Positions 23,432-35,442 of a stretch of 64,000 nt of DNA are shown piece by piece. The DNA is from Allacma fusca (Eukaryota > Arthropoda > Collembola > Symphypleona > Sminthuridae). Location of the stretch: NCBI GenBank assembly GCA_947179485.1, contig OX359246.1, positions 45,115,632 through 45,179,631 of the forward strand. Reading direction: 5' to 3'. Made by a program: the position numbers and the translations under genes. Below the pieces are notes generated by a model that saw only the letters and a list, made by a program, of their open reading frames with translations, did no database searches and had not been told where the DNA came from. The number at the start of each line of letters is the position of its first letter. Within the stretch, counting starts at the first letter, position 1.

Positions 23432-24790
23432 CTGAAAATGTTTGGGGAAAGGGGATGGGAACTAAAGAATGAAATATCAAATTTTTTTCGAAGCCCGAAA
23501 TTATTATATACAGTCGATTGGAATTATCTCACGAGGTTAATCGACGCATATGTATGTAAAGGTAATAATTATTTATTCTCACTAAACCTGTAAATACTAG
23601 CAACAATTCTCAGGAGACTTTCTTGGGAATTGTAATTTGTAGGTATATGTTTCTATACATTACATTAAAATATTTACAGTTTGACAGTAATAATGTTTCT
23701 AGAATATCTGAGTTCAAGCTACGCCCATAAAGAATGGCTTGGATTGTAACTCCATATTAAAATTTTTTTTATGAGAAACCCATACACAAGTTATCCCTGA
23801 TCTAATGGATAGATTCAAGGTCCGCACATGTACTACTTACTCCCTGTAGTAAATTTTTTTTACAGCTGGATGTTTGTTGTATGTTATTAAATTTTGTGAC
23901 ATTTCTAAATCTAAGGCACCAAATCAAGGAATCTCTGCATGGTCACATAAAATATAATCTACTCGTACTCATCAGTTGTATATTTTGTATCGACTTTCAG
24001 TTTAGTATTAATTATTATAATAATATAATAATATATGTAGATGTATACAGCTTATAATAATATTCTACGGTAGTGATAATATTTCCTAATTTCTCCTACA
24101 TTTGCTTGTGTAGAAATATTATTTATCCAATAAATTTTTATAATACAATTTTTATGCAGCATTCATAATGCTGTACCTGTTTATAACAGCCAAGTTATAA
24201 TTTCGTAAGACCTCAAGTATTTCAGCACAGACAGATATCTACATATACGCTTGGATGACAAAAGTTTTGAGAGAGATCAGAGTGAAGATACGAATATTAT
24301 TTTTGCTATATAATTTTATAATGTTCCAAATGTTTTGTAATTAACATTTCAAAGCACACACACTTAAAATGAAATCAGCTCAAGCTACAACAATACAATG
24401 AGTTTGGTTAAACTACATAAAGGAGTACGAGAAGGGAGGTTGATTCTTCAATTTAATTATTATTGTTTCACAATTGGAATGGGATTTTTCAAAAAAGCAA
24501 CAAATATAATATACTCCGATACGGAATTAATGTGGACTCATTGTCAGCAGTAATAACAAGACATTCAGGAGATGTAAATATACAAAGCAAATGACTATGT
24601 ATTTTGAATAGTTTATTCAATGAATACAAATAACAATGTAATTATATATAGATTTATATAAATTCAGGGCATTGCACCAAAATCAAATACTGCCGGAAAC
24701 AAGAAGCAATTCACATTCCACAAAGCTATAGATATATAGATATACATGTATATATATATTACGACAAAATATAAAGCTATGAAACGTTAC

Positions 24791-24874
24791 CTCAATAAAG
24801 CTAAAAAAATTAGGTACTACTTTGACAATTTCATAACAATCCCCCCATGACCTAGAATGCATCCTAATATTTGT
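24791..24874 (-). CDS. possible internal exon of an unknown gene
   Basis: A 28-codon open block on the minus strand between an acceptor (TTATTTGCAG) and a donor (GTAACG), phase 0 at both ends; the peptide includes HSRSWGDCYEIVKVVPNF. It might belong with the terminal exon candidate at 23268-23431, but the phases do not join directly, so at least one more exon would be needed. Confidence 0.2.
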
Positions 24875-25405
24875 CTGCAAATAATCCGCTTTTGAAACAG
24901 TGAACTGACACTCGTGTATAATATCGATACAGTATTATTTGAATATCCGAAATAGCTATTTCTGTATGTCTTTGTCCATTACGAGTTGTTAACTATGAAT
25001 AAATCCTGCGAGTACTTCAAATGGTGTTGAAAGTGTAAGGTACCATTTGTAGTAGTCGTTTCTATTATTTTGTAACTTAGGTAAACTACATGGCTTATAG
25101 ATTTTTCTATAGCTAATCACTTGCTATGTATAATGAAGATTCTCAAATGCATGACCGATAGGGGCTCGTCTATGGTATAATTTCTTTCACGACACTGACT
25201 CAGGAGTTGGTAGTAAGTAAATCCTGTTTCTTTTTACTTATGAAAATCAAACTAATAATAACCTCTGAAATTTGGCTGAAAAAAAAATCCCCGATATCAG
25301 TCGTCGAAGGTGAACCTTGAACGCGTTCTTCTATAATAATTGTTTTAACGGTTATATAACGGCGTATGTTGTTTTTCTCGGTGTTATTTGTTGTTTTTTA
25401 CTTCT

Positions 25406-28400
25406 TTACTTATCCTTCTTATCTGTTAAACCATTTACTGCCTTGGATGTTGACGGTTTTGGAGACTCCTCTCCGGACAGCTTCCGCTCGGACTTCCGCC
25501 TTGGGACAATGAGCTTCTTAACGAAGGGGCCGTAGAGTGGCCACAAGCCGAAGATAAAGTGACCAGCGTAGTACAACTCTCCGTATACCTTCCACCACAG
25601 ACTCGTACTGAGGAGACTGAATGAGATCGTACAGTACCCGAAGAAAATTGTGACTAGAATTTTTGAGATGACTACATCAATCCAGAAGCCTATTGTTGAC
25701 GCGTGCCAACGTGCCAGGGTTTGATTTTTAGGGAGGATCACTTCCAACTATTTCACACACAAAATTCATCATTAGCACATAAAACGTTTTAAATGTAAAT
25801 TTATTAAAATATATAAAATTAAAACTTTAATACTATATATAATAAATTATGTAATAAGGGAATTTTGTGATGAAATCAAGTCGCATTGTTTTAGCTAAAA
25901 TTTAAACAACTAGGACTTAGATAAAATGTCTAGTAACGATTTCGTAACAAAACGTTTTGGCATGTTTCAAATAAGCTTCATCAAAAATATTTTAAACAAC
26001 AAAATTCTTTGAAAACAACTCACTTTTACAATCTTTTAATTGCTTGCTTGGCTAAAAGACTTCCATACACATATGTATATATAATTATGTACGTATCAAA
26101 TTGACTTACATCTTTTTCAACATTCATGACAATGAATTCCAGGAAGAAGCACATGTAGTAGCCGGTGTGAAGTCCATGCCACACGGCAAGAAAAAGGAGA
26201 GCAGCAAATTGGGAGATGTGACGGTTATTGAGGAATTTCAGACGCTTGTACACATTGCTAAAAATAAACCAAGTAATTAAGCTCTTTAGAATATTTCCTA
26301 CAATAAATATTTGTTTGATTCGTATAATTGAGCATTGTTGAACTGGGGAGAAAAGGCCTAGGCAGAGATGTTAACGAGACGAAAAAAATTCAGTAATTAC
26401 TTACTGAGCAACCCATGCATTTGTACATTTGTTGAAGGATGCAATAATGTGTCCAAACTTGTAGGCTTTCTCGAATGTGGGAACATGAATATTTTCACAG
26501 CCGTTCCACTTGTGTTTACCATTGGGCTCCTTCCCATTGTACGAAATTCCTGAATGACAGCCCAACTCAATTAAGTTTCCATTTGTAATAGTATTTTCTC
26601 ATAACATTGTTTAAGTTCCTGCGATTCAAGCATTGTCTCAAAACAGCCAGCACTCATAATAAGACATGCCATACAATATACTTAAATATAAATGATCTCC
26701 TGGAATATAGCGAAATACCCAAACACGTGTGAGTAGTTATATCAAAAAATACCCACACCGTTGATATTTAAAAATAAATGATAGGCTCAAAAAAAATTTA
26801 TATTTGCTCACCTGCTAAAGTGCAAGACCCTTCGGCAACAATCCACACACTCACGTACTTATACAACATAATTCTCCCCGCAAGCCCGGTGACGACGAAT
26901 TTTTGCCAAAGAGGTAATGCCTGCATAAATCATTTACGCATGAATGACACTCACAATACGTATATTGCGATTCTTCAGAAAAATTACTGCAGATTTTCCA
27001 CAGAGATTACTATATATCTACATTACATGTAAATAAATTTAAATACATAGTATTTATCCCAGCAATTGTAATTCAACGGTACGTTCCCATCACTTAATGA
27101 TACATGTTTCCTCAAGAGAGGAAGAAACTCACCGCAAAACTGGGCCCGATGAGGTAGTCATTGTTGATGAAGATATTTCCAACTTGGTAGATGCCCACGT
27201 AGCCCAGACCGATAAGAAGCCTATTAATTCCAGCTCCAACACTGGGTGGAGGCTTCCCGTCCTGATGTGAGAAAAGAGCAACACCACCCAGATTATATCG
27301 ATCATTTTGTAATAATATTGTAAACCCTATACGTGACCATTTCATGTTAGATCAAGTACATACAGTATATGTGCCCTCATTCAACCGTATTTTCCCATGC
27401 CATGTACACATTATCAAAAGCATATATGATGTTCCACAATGATTTACAATATTGCGTGTACCTCGAGAATAATTTAGTCACTTGTCTCGGAACATTTTTT
27501 CCACCAAACTGGCTAAACTAAATGCATATCAAGATTGGTTCAAGGGAACGTAAAATATAATTCCATCCCATTCATTTCATCAATTCAATCGATTAATACT
27601 TACAAATGGGCTCAATTGTAAACTCCAAATGCACTGTCTTCGACTAAGCTTTATCAATACTGTCAGGGACCTACTTTTTAAAAGGCTTTATACTCTGCTC
27701 CCCCCCTTTACATTTCTAAAGGTAAAAGCCACATCTTGCCCACTACAAATATTGGGATAGAGCCTATACACCGTCTGCCCTGTCTTTTATACTAATTATT
27801 AGTTATTTACTTGGAAAGGGACACATTTCGATAAATACAACTGAGGCGGGAGTTCGATCTTTTCAAATTAAGGATCACTTATCGCAGGTTCGCATCGTAA
27901 GGCTATCTCGAGGATGTGTAAATTTTCTAGATGATTTATCTTACTTCTGAAAATTTCCCCGATACAAAGTCCAGGTATCTCTTGAGAGAGTATTGCGGAC
28001 CGATGAGAAAGCTTCCAGGATAAAATACATGACCAGCACATTCCAGGAGCGACGGAACCTTTGTCAAAGCTTGAGCTTGTTGATCCTTCGAGAGCTCACT
28101 CTGTTCAATTCACAAAACATGTTTCCAAATCAGTTATTACCCAAAGATCCTCGAACGTTTCAAGACACTGTCTACGAAATAGATACTCACGTTGTTCCTC
28201 GTCCCATCCAAAACATCAAAAGCTTGACCTACAAGTCGGAGTGTGAGGACACAGTGTGGGATAGTCCACTTGATGTCATATGTATTTGTCTCCGTCATGT
28301 AATACTCTAAATAGGAACGGAACACTCCAATTATTATACCTCGAGGCGGAAATAATTACTCATAAATATCCCCACACATTTACAATCACAATCACTTATT

Positions 28401-29003
28401 ATTAGGATATACGCCGTAGAGCAATAGGACAAACCTTACCAGTCATCAGATAGCACATTTGGAAAATGAATGAGAATATGACGGAAAATAGAGTTCCACT
28501 AGAAACCAGAAGGACGAGATAATTCACCAAAATGCAAATATAAGCATGGATTATGGACCCGCCTGTCAATCCAAACACTCAATTAGTAACTCCATCAAAT
28601 CCATCAAGTCAGTCCCAGCATTAAATACAAATACTAAACACACTTCAAAAACCCAGGACTTCCCCGAAAGAACAATCCTCACCATAATTAAAGTAACCGA
28701 TGAAGCTCCCAGCCAAGATGAAAAATACATGCTGGGCAATGGGTGACTTCGCATGGAGGAAAAGTCGATGGAACGTCGCAAAAGGGTAAGCTATACAAAA
28801 ACAAACAAACAAACAAACAAAAAACACATTACAATTAATCCAACACTTCTCAATATTTTCCCTTAATTTACTCTCCTCATTTTCCAAAATTAAAAAAAAA
28901 AATTACCCAAAAGTATAGAGATTAGAAGTCTAACTGCGGGGCCCGGGGCTCCAATAATCCCCGCAACTCCATCCACCCAATCTCCGCCAATTGCCTTGCT
29001 CAT
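25406..29003 (-). CDS. LPCAT3: MBOAT lysophospholipid acyltransferase (LPCAT3/nessy type), 10 exons
   Basis: An ER membrane enzyme of the Lands cycle that re-acylates lysophospholipids with polyunsaturated acyl-CoA. Exons in reading order: 29003-28907, 28790-28683, 28562-28440, 28306-28191, 28100-27945, 27261-27133, 26920-26812, 26549-26405, 26257-26110, 25747-25406. All junctions are GT-AG and in phase, giving 490 residues (human LPCAT3 has 487). The family blocks are in order: YDIKWTIPHCVLTLRLVGQA, VPSLLECAG, GSFLIGPQYSLKRYL, LYKYVSVWIVAEG, NKCTNAWVAHNVYKRLKFL and LFLAVWHGLHTGYY. His355 in the WHG motif is the catalytic histidine of MBOAT enzymes, and Asn319/Asn323 lie in the conserved Asn region. 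The C-terminus is Lys/Arg-rich (PRRKSERK, ending TDKKDK) like the ER-retention tail of LPCAT3. The start MSKAIGG is chosen because it gives the family's usual N-terminal length; the frame stays open further upstream. Confidence 0.95.
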
Positions 29004-29394
29004 TATCCCAGAGTTCCGAAACCGATTCCAACTATAATTTAAAAAATAACCTTCATTTAAAAAAAAATTCTCCATCAAATCTCCCAAACACACACATACA
29101 TATGTAAATACACTCCAAAAAAATCATCCCATCATTCGTTCCCTCTCAAAGATTCCCTCCCAATAACACGATCCTACATTAAAACAATTTAAAAATTACC
29201 AGCAAAATTACACTTCAAAATTAATAGTCGAACCCTTTACAAAAATTACTTCAACTTTGCATTACAGTATATTCCTCAGCCGGCAGTAAACAATTTCAAA
29301 AATCCGAAAACAATTTAAATTAAATTGGACTGTCCACAAACCCCTACAAATAGACTGCAAATAGGACATGGAATTTGAAGGTAATTGTCAATTG

Positions 29395-29426
<32 letters not shown>

Positions 29427-30236
29427 TATCTTTGAATTAATAATTCCAATCCCAAGTTCCTCTGTATCCCCAAAGAGCCCCAATTAAGTCCATGCGGACT
29501 TTTACTCCAAAAAAAAAATTCAGAAATTTCGGCTCTATTATGAATAAGCTCCATGACATGACCGGAGGTAAAGTTTTTATAATTTTTTTTTTGAATTAAT
29601 CTCGGACCTTAAATTGGAAGTTGAGCTTCTCCCTCTCTTGAAAGCTTCTCCTAATAATCTTAATGCTGGCAGGAGAAAAACTGCACTCCTTTATAAATAG
29701 CTTGTATTTAATATAACTTATTTCTCGAAGACTGCCTTTCCGTATATAATCCGCCAGTACTAGGAGCAGAAGTAGTAGTAAGCTAGTAGTAGTGGCAGTA
29801 GTAATAGTAATAGTAGGGATACATAAAACCCCGAATAAAAAAGGGACTGGAGATATTCTCTGTCTCTGCTTATACAATCATAGTGTGAGTGTGTGAAGGT
29901 AGTTTTTTTTTCACTAGGAAATATAGCCCTAGAGTAGATAGATATGTACCTGCAGAGAGAGAGAATGTATGAGGCTATACGCAAGTAAGCAATTCCAATG
30001 GGGAAAGGAGTAAAAAGTAGCGTATAAAAGAGCCCCGTACTGAAAAGTCTCCTCTCTCTTTCTACATAGCTCAGCTCCACAACTTTATACGCGAGGAGTT
30101 TACTCCTACTATGTGTGTGTTCCTTTCGGATGGGAAAACTTACCCTATACTAGATGATATGTTTTGTCACGCCATACCAAATGCACAGGTGCAAGGAGCT
30201 CAGTCAGTCATGTAAGGTTTCCTTCAGTTAACTTAC
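29004..30236. other. upstream of LPCAT3-like gene; microsatellites
   Basis: A/T-rich 5' flank. An (ATA)n tract of about 33 bp is at 29394-29426. A TATAAAAG sequence occurs on the plus strand at 30023-30030, but no plus-strand gene follows it, so I do not call a promoter. The promoter and any 5' untranslated exon of the LPCAT3-like gene should lie in this region or further right. Confidence 0.45.
29394..29426. repeat. (ATA)n microsatellite
   Basis: About eleven uninterrupted ATA/TAA triplets. Confidence 0.9.
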
Positions 30237-30328
30237 CAGAAACGGACCCAGGACTGGCAATAGGACTTTTCCCTCTTTTTCCCAACTGATGTTAGCTGAG
30301 AGAAGTCCCTCTTTCTCATATAATTCCT
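30237..30328 (-). CDS. possible exon (coding or 5' UTR), unknown gene
   Basis: A 92-bp minus-strand block with an acceptor (CTTACCATAG) and a very good donor (GTAAGTTAAC). Two of its three frames are open across the whole block; one reads EGLLSANISWEKEGKVLLPV in its middle. Because it lies upstream of the LPCAT3-like gene on the same strand it could be a 5' untranslated exon of that gene, or an exon of an independent gene. A possible first coding exon with a phase fitting one of the frames is at 34183-34238 (starts MSGSQSQEI). Confidence 0.3.
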
Positions 30329-30342
30329 CTATGGTAAGTATT

Positions 30343-30371
30343 GTGTGTGTGTGTGTGTGTGTTTGTGTGTA
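30343..30371. repeat. (GT)n microsatellite
   Basis: About 14 GT units with one T interruption. Confidence 0.85.
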
Positions 30372-30512
30372 ATATTTTTTTTAGAAACAAGTTCCCTTAT
30401 TTGTTGGACAAGGGCATAACATAAAAGCTTATGGTCTATGTTGGAGAGGGGAAAAAAAATTTCCTCTCATAACCCTCAACATGAAAAATGCAGCGGATTA
30501 TGTGTAGGGACA

Positions 30513-30540
30513 TGAGAGAGAGAGAGAGAGAGAGAGAGAG
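30513..30540. repeat. (GA)n microsatellite
   Basis: Fourteen GA units without interruption. Confidence 0.9.
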
Positions 30541-32177
30541 CTTTATACATGATTATGTAACGTGATGCGAAAAATATCACCTTCATCCATCGATAGGTCA
30601 TCGTGAGAAAGGGAGGCTTAAGGATAGATATAGGTACATATAGAGATACGTATACATACATGGACATTAAAATTTAACAAACTTTGAATTGTTTTTCTTG
30701 CGTATAGTCTCTCACGTTTTTTTTTTAAACTTTTGAGGGTTTCATTAAATTTGCAGGTGAACAGTGTCGGGACTAATGCTTGTACATTATTTACTAAATT
30801 ATTCGTGTATGTATTAAAGGTATTGTGGGAAGTACAGTGTAGAAGAGTATGGAAGGGAAATTAGTAGTAGGGGAGAGCTACTTACTGGAAATTAATGGTT
30901 GAGTAAGTGGGCAGCTCAGTGTATGTATTTGCATATAATGGAGGAAATTGTTTATCTCTAATTATTAATGTTATCGGTTGTGAGGGGGTGAATGGTCCGC
31001 TTTCCCCTATCATCCTATATGGACTTGATGGTGACAGTCATGAAATAAAAAGGAGTAATGTGAGGGGTGTGATAACATGACCTTTGATATGATATGTCCT
31101 GACCGTTTTGGGTTCAATATATTTCCAGGAAAAAAAACTCTTAATTGTATGCAAACATATTTATATAGGTAATTAAATTTATTATAGATATATAAAATTC
31201 ATACAATTTAATGCATGTTCTTTGAATGTATTTCCATTAAATGAGTGTATCTTTAAAAATGGAGCAAAATTAGGAATCAATCAAAATAAGGGACATTAAA
31301 ATTTAATTAAGCTACAAATAAAGTGTACTTATTTTCGCAATTTTCGCAACAGCGCAGTTAAAATATTGGTAAGTTCTATATGAGTTTGTTGTAAATAAAG
31401 AGTTTTCATGTGCATTGATTGGTCGCCTCAATTTAGCGTTGAACGTAATTCACTGTGTTGACAATATATCACGTCAAAATAAAATTGGAATGTCATTAAA
31501 AATTAATGACTTAAGCCCCAGTGTAGACGGATTGTCTTAAATAGTAAGTATAGGGCATTAAGTATATCTATAGAAGTCTTATTTCAGAATTCAAACGTGC
31601 TCAGGACAATAGGCTCCTGTCTTTGTATTTTTAAAGGCTCAAAGCCAAAGCTGTGAAAATTAGGAGCAGTCAACCTTTTATAATCATAGCTTGTTCCAGA
31701 ATTAATAAATAATTTCTCATGGGTCGGGGCTTTAGAATAATATTTTAAGAGGATATTACAAACAACAAACTTTAAGCTCGCAAGTGGTTTTTTTGTTTCC
31801 CAAAGCCCGGCTTATAATTTGCAATCCTCGAGTATCACATAACGTAATAATTATTATTACAGTGCTCCTCTAAATTGGTCTTAAATGAATATGAAACAAT
31901 GTTATAGCAATCCTATGGCATACACATACTTGAATTGTTAATAGCGATTCCCTATACTTATATTGCTTTATTATCCAGAGCACGTGGCATCCAATTACAT
32001 GCAATTCACAGGATGAAGCTTCATTAGACATAATTATCTATTAATGACTGAAGCACGTAATTCAATACATTATGCCAAATAATTCCCTTGACAGGGTAGC
32101 ATCAAAAAGGAACATGAATTATTACTATGTGAGCATAATAAAAGGAAATCATTGCTGATTGTGATTCTGACTGTATA

Positions 32178-32240
32178 GGCAAAATGATCTACATGCTGTA
32201 CAAAACCTTATAGCGTGTAGATCATTTACCCTCTTCAAGA
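32178..32240. repeat. hairpin-forming repeat, copy 1
   Basis: AAATGATCTACATGCT at 32182-32197 pairs with AGCGTGTAGATCATTT at 32212-32227 with one mismatch in 16, leaving a 14-nt loop. The left arm and loop (32178-32205) are repeated almost exactly at 32859-32886 (27 of 28 bases by eye), and the right flank CCTCTTCAAGAACGATA resembles that of copy 2. Confidence 0.7.
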
Positions 32241-32846
32241 ACGATACAAACATACGTACGCACTCGTTCACACAAAAAAAATCGTAATTAAATTGTTGAA
32301 ATGGATTTCCCAATCGTTTGGCACGAACATTAATGCGTGTGCAGATTTTAGCACACGCTGACATTGAGCTTTTCGTTATATGCTTGTTACTATTTGGATC
32401 CAGAACACCCGTTGAGCTACCATCTACCCTACGACTTTGCCTTCAGAAATCCTTTTGTACTATGGCAACGTCACTGATCTTCTTCTTCAAGCCTGCAGAT
32501 GCTGCAAACTATATTTGAAGCAATGATACAGAATACAGAGCCGTCCCAAGAAGTTCACATGGTGTCTGTACTAATCAATGTAGCAGTGTGTACTACGTCA
32601 AAATATAGTTTTCAACCCACGGTCCCTTTATGATTTTGCTTGACCTAATTCGTAAGTGTTATTGAACATGAGCCCAATTGAAACCACACTTTTGCGCAGA
32701 CCCCAAAATGAAAACCCCATACATTTTTTTTACTTGAAAAGAAAGCAAGCAGCAACAAGTTTTTTCAACCTTGGAAATGACCACCTGCAATATTTTCAGG
32801 AGGTTGTAAAACAGAATATCTGCAAAATTGGATTAATAATAAATAA

Positions 32847-32923
32847 CGTCGCTGAAGAGGCAAAATGATCTAAATGCTGTACAAAAGTACGCGCACATAT
32901 TATATTTTGCCTCTTCAGCGACG
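32847..32923. repeat. hairpin-forming repeat, copy 2 (perfect 20-bp arms)
   Basis: CGTCGCTGAAGAGGCAAAAT at 32847-32866 is exactly inverted at 32904-32923, with a 37-nt loop. Its left half shares 27 of 28 bases with copy 1 at 32178-32205. The origin is unknown: remnants of a small foldback or DNA element, or a transcribed hairpin. Confidence 0.8.
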
Positions 32924-35442
32924 ATAATATACTTGCCAGTCCCTGGAAAATCAGAGTTTTTTGAATGCTGCTGTGTAAATCATAGCTGCTAGATTCTATT
33001 GTACGTTTATCACAAAAGGTAAAAAATCCTAAAAGTTGCACCACACGCAATGTTGGTCCTATGCACGAGTTATTCCTAATGTTACTACATTTGAGCCAGT
33101 CTTTCTACTTGCGCAAAGCAACACACAATTGCTCAAACTTAAAAATATTTTTAGATACGTAAACTCTAGGAAAATAAAACAGAAGGCCATATTCATTGTC
33201 ACGTCTGACATCCAACTCCTTCAAAAACAACGGACTGTTTTACTTTTGACCTAATTTACTCCTATGAAAAAAATCCGAATTTTCTCGTGTCATTGGTTCG
33301 GGAGTTGCTGCTCGGACAGGAAACCAGACAACCACACACCCCAACATTCACAATAAGGCCTCCCAGCTTCGCTTACCCCCAAAAATAGTTACCCCCATCA
33401 GTCTATCATCCATAAGCCAACCCTTTATTCACCCCTTTACCTCTTTCCCCCTCTATTGTTACAGTCGAACCGAAGCTGAAAGACGACCTTATATTGAGAA
33501 TGTCGGGTTATCTGCTTGTCTCAGGCCACGACTACTGCCGAACTAATGACACCAGTCAATAACTCAATTTTTTTGTAGGGCTAAAGTAGCTAAAAAATAA
33601 AAAACCTATTGTTTTGAAGTAGATCTGGACCTTTGTTTACCACAGAAAATTAAATGAGGTCATGCATAAACACACAAATATAAACGTATAGACACCGGAA
33701 TGTTAAGCTTGTGCCATCTAATTGTACTTATTTTTACATTAAATTGTCTTTTATATCGACCGCTAGAGGTCACTCGAACTTCCGTATGCATAATTTGAAT
33801 ATAAATGCTAACGTTTTTTAAAAATTTGTGTACGCTTACGGATTACGCTTATACGTGCACATTGTAATTGCTCCTTTGATGAATTCATAATATAACCAGG
33901 GCAAACGAATGTGTATACTCGGTTGTGGCTGAGTTCATTCCTAAACATTGTATTTACTGTTTAATAGTCAAAGCTTACTGGTAACTGTATTTATAAATAT
34001 TTTAGGGTATTTATAGGGGAACGTGAGGGTATCAACATGTTACAGTCAGATCCAATAGTGTCCCTTCGCCCCTTATAGTGGCTAAATAGGACGGAGGAAG
34101 AGCTGAGACGATTTGTTAATACTGTCCGACTCAGCGTGCTTTTAATTCCATCCAAGCGTGTGGAACACTGCTTCTTGTTTACTTGCAAGGCTTGCAACTT
34201 TGAAGCTTTAATATTTCCTGGCTCTGGCTCCCACTCATGGCTTCACTCTGCCTTGCCTCCCTCCATTCAAAAAGTTAGGAGCAGCCATACTGGCCATTAC
34301 ATACGTAACTGTTAATTATATTCTCCCACAAAAACATCAGGAACGAACACACGCGTATGATTTAGATATACAGTGCATAATAATTATTATTCTCTGAAAA
34401 AAAAATATATATGCAAGTTCTACAAAAAAAGTTAATATACTACTATATATATATATAATCACAAATATAATTCCTACTCCTATATAACATCCATATGCCT
34501 TTAAATAAAAAGTTTTAATTTGAATAACTGACTGTTTTTTATTATCGCCCATTATAGCCAGAGTCCCAGCGATAACCAGTGACTTACTTTATACACTTTT
34601 TAATGGTGATAACTCATACAAATATAGGGGAACGTTCAAGAGCTGTAAACAAATTGAATTATTATTACTTTAAAATTCAAATTCATACATTATTCAAAAG
34701 TCCCATCTGCGAAGTGAGTTTCACTTGAATTAAAGGAAGGGTGAAGGATTCACATCTGTAAACTCCTACGAGTTTATAAACCAATGAGAGGAAGTAAGTT
34801 CAAATTGATAAAGTTGTTTAAACGGTGTAAGTAGTAAGTATCTGTCTGAAAAATGTATGTTATTGTGAACTTTGTTTTGGGATCTTTTTGAACGTATTGA
34901 GAGTCAAAGGGGATTCATTGGGAAATAGAGAGAGTCTGGGCGAGAAACGTTCGACTGTGTGTGTGGTCTGATTGATTCATTGAGTGTTCTTCGGGATCAA
35001 ACTCAATATAGAGAGACTTATTATCCTGGAGAATATTTGTTGTGATTTTTTGGCGTGTTTGTTTGTGTGTGGTAGTCAGTCATTTAACGTTAAAATTAAT
35101 TTAGAGAGAGGGTAGAGTTGGAGATCAAAAATAAAGTAGGGAAGGGAACTTTCGGAGGGAATTGTAGAGACGGTAATAATTTTGTAATATTTGGGGTGGG
35201 TGTGATATGTGATTTTGGTGGTGGGTTGCGAAAGAAGGGGTGAGGTTGTCTTCTCGCTGTTTGAAACTAAATAATTACTTTGTAGAGTTATAGGTTTGAA
35301 ATGTAGATGCACTCTAGTGACTTTGGATTTAATGTGGATGTTTTGTTTTTAGTTTTCTAAAGCAGATAGATATGTCAAGCGGATGATACTGAGCTGGACG
35401 GTGTAATTTTAAGAAGCGGACGTTCTTGTTCAAATTCAAGTC
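32924..35442. other. intergenic DNA upstream of the RBM33-like gene
   Basis: No supported gene. A long pyrimidine-rich run ending in ACAG at 33464 looks like a splice acceptor and is followed by sequence open for about 30 codons in two frames. I could not join it to anything. The last 500 bp are rich in G/T and probably hold the promoter and 5' UTR of the RBM33-like gene; there is no clear TATA box. Confidence 0.4.

Larger units (their letters stand above)
30329..32177. other. intergenic DNA with GT and GA microsatellites
   Basis: No gene is seen. A (GT)n tract is at about 30343-30371 and a (GA)n tract at 30513-30540. Otherwise A/T-rich. Confidence 0.5.

Noticed and set aside
30023-30030. 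TATAAAAG as a plus-strand core promoter
   Set aside because: No plus-strand gene begins within several kb downstream.
33465-33560. Possible exon after a long pyrimidine tract and ACAG
   Set aside because: Two frames are open but no donor or partner exon could be identified; left as unexplained sequence.
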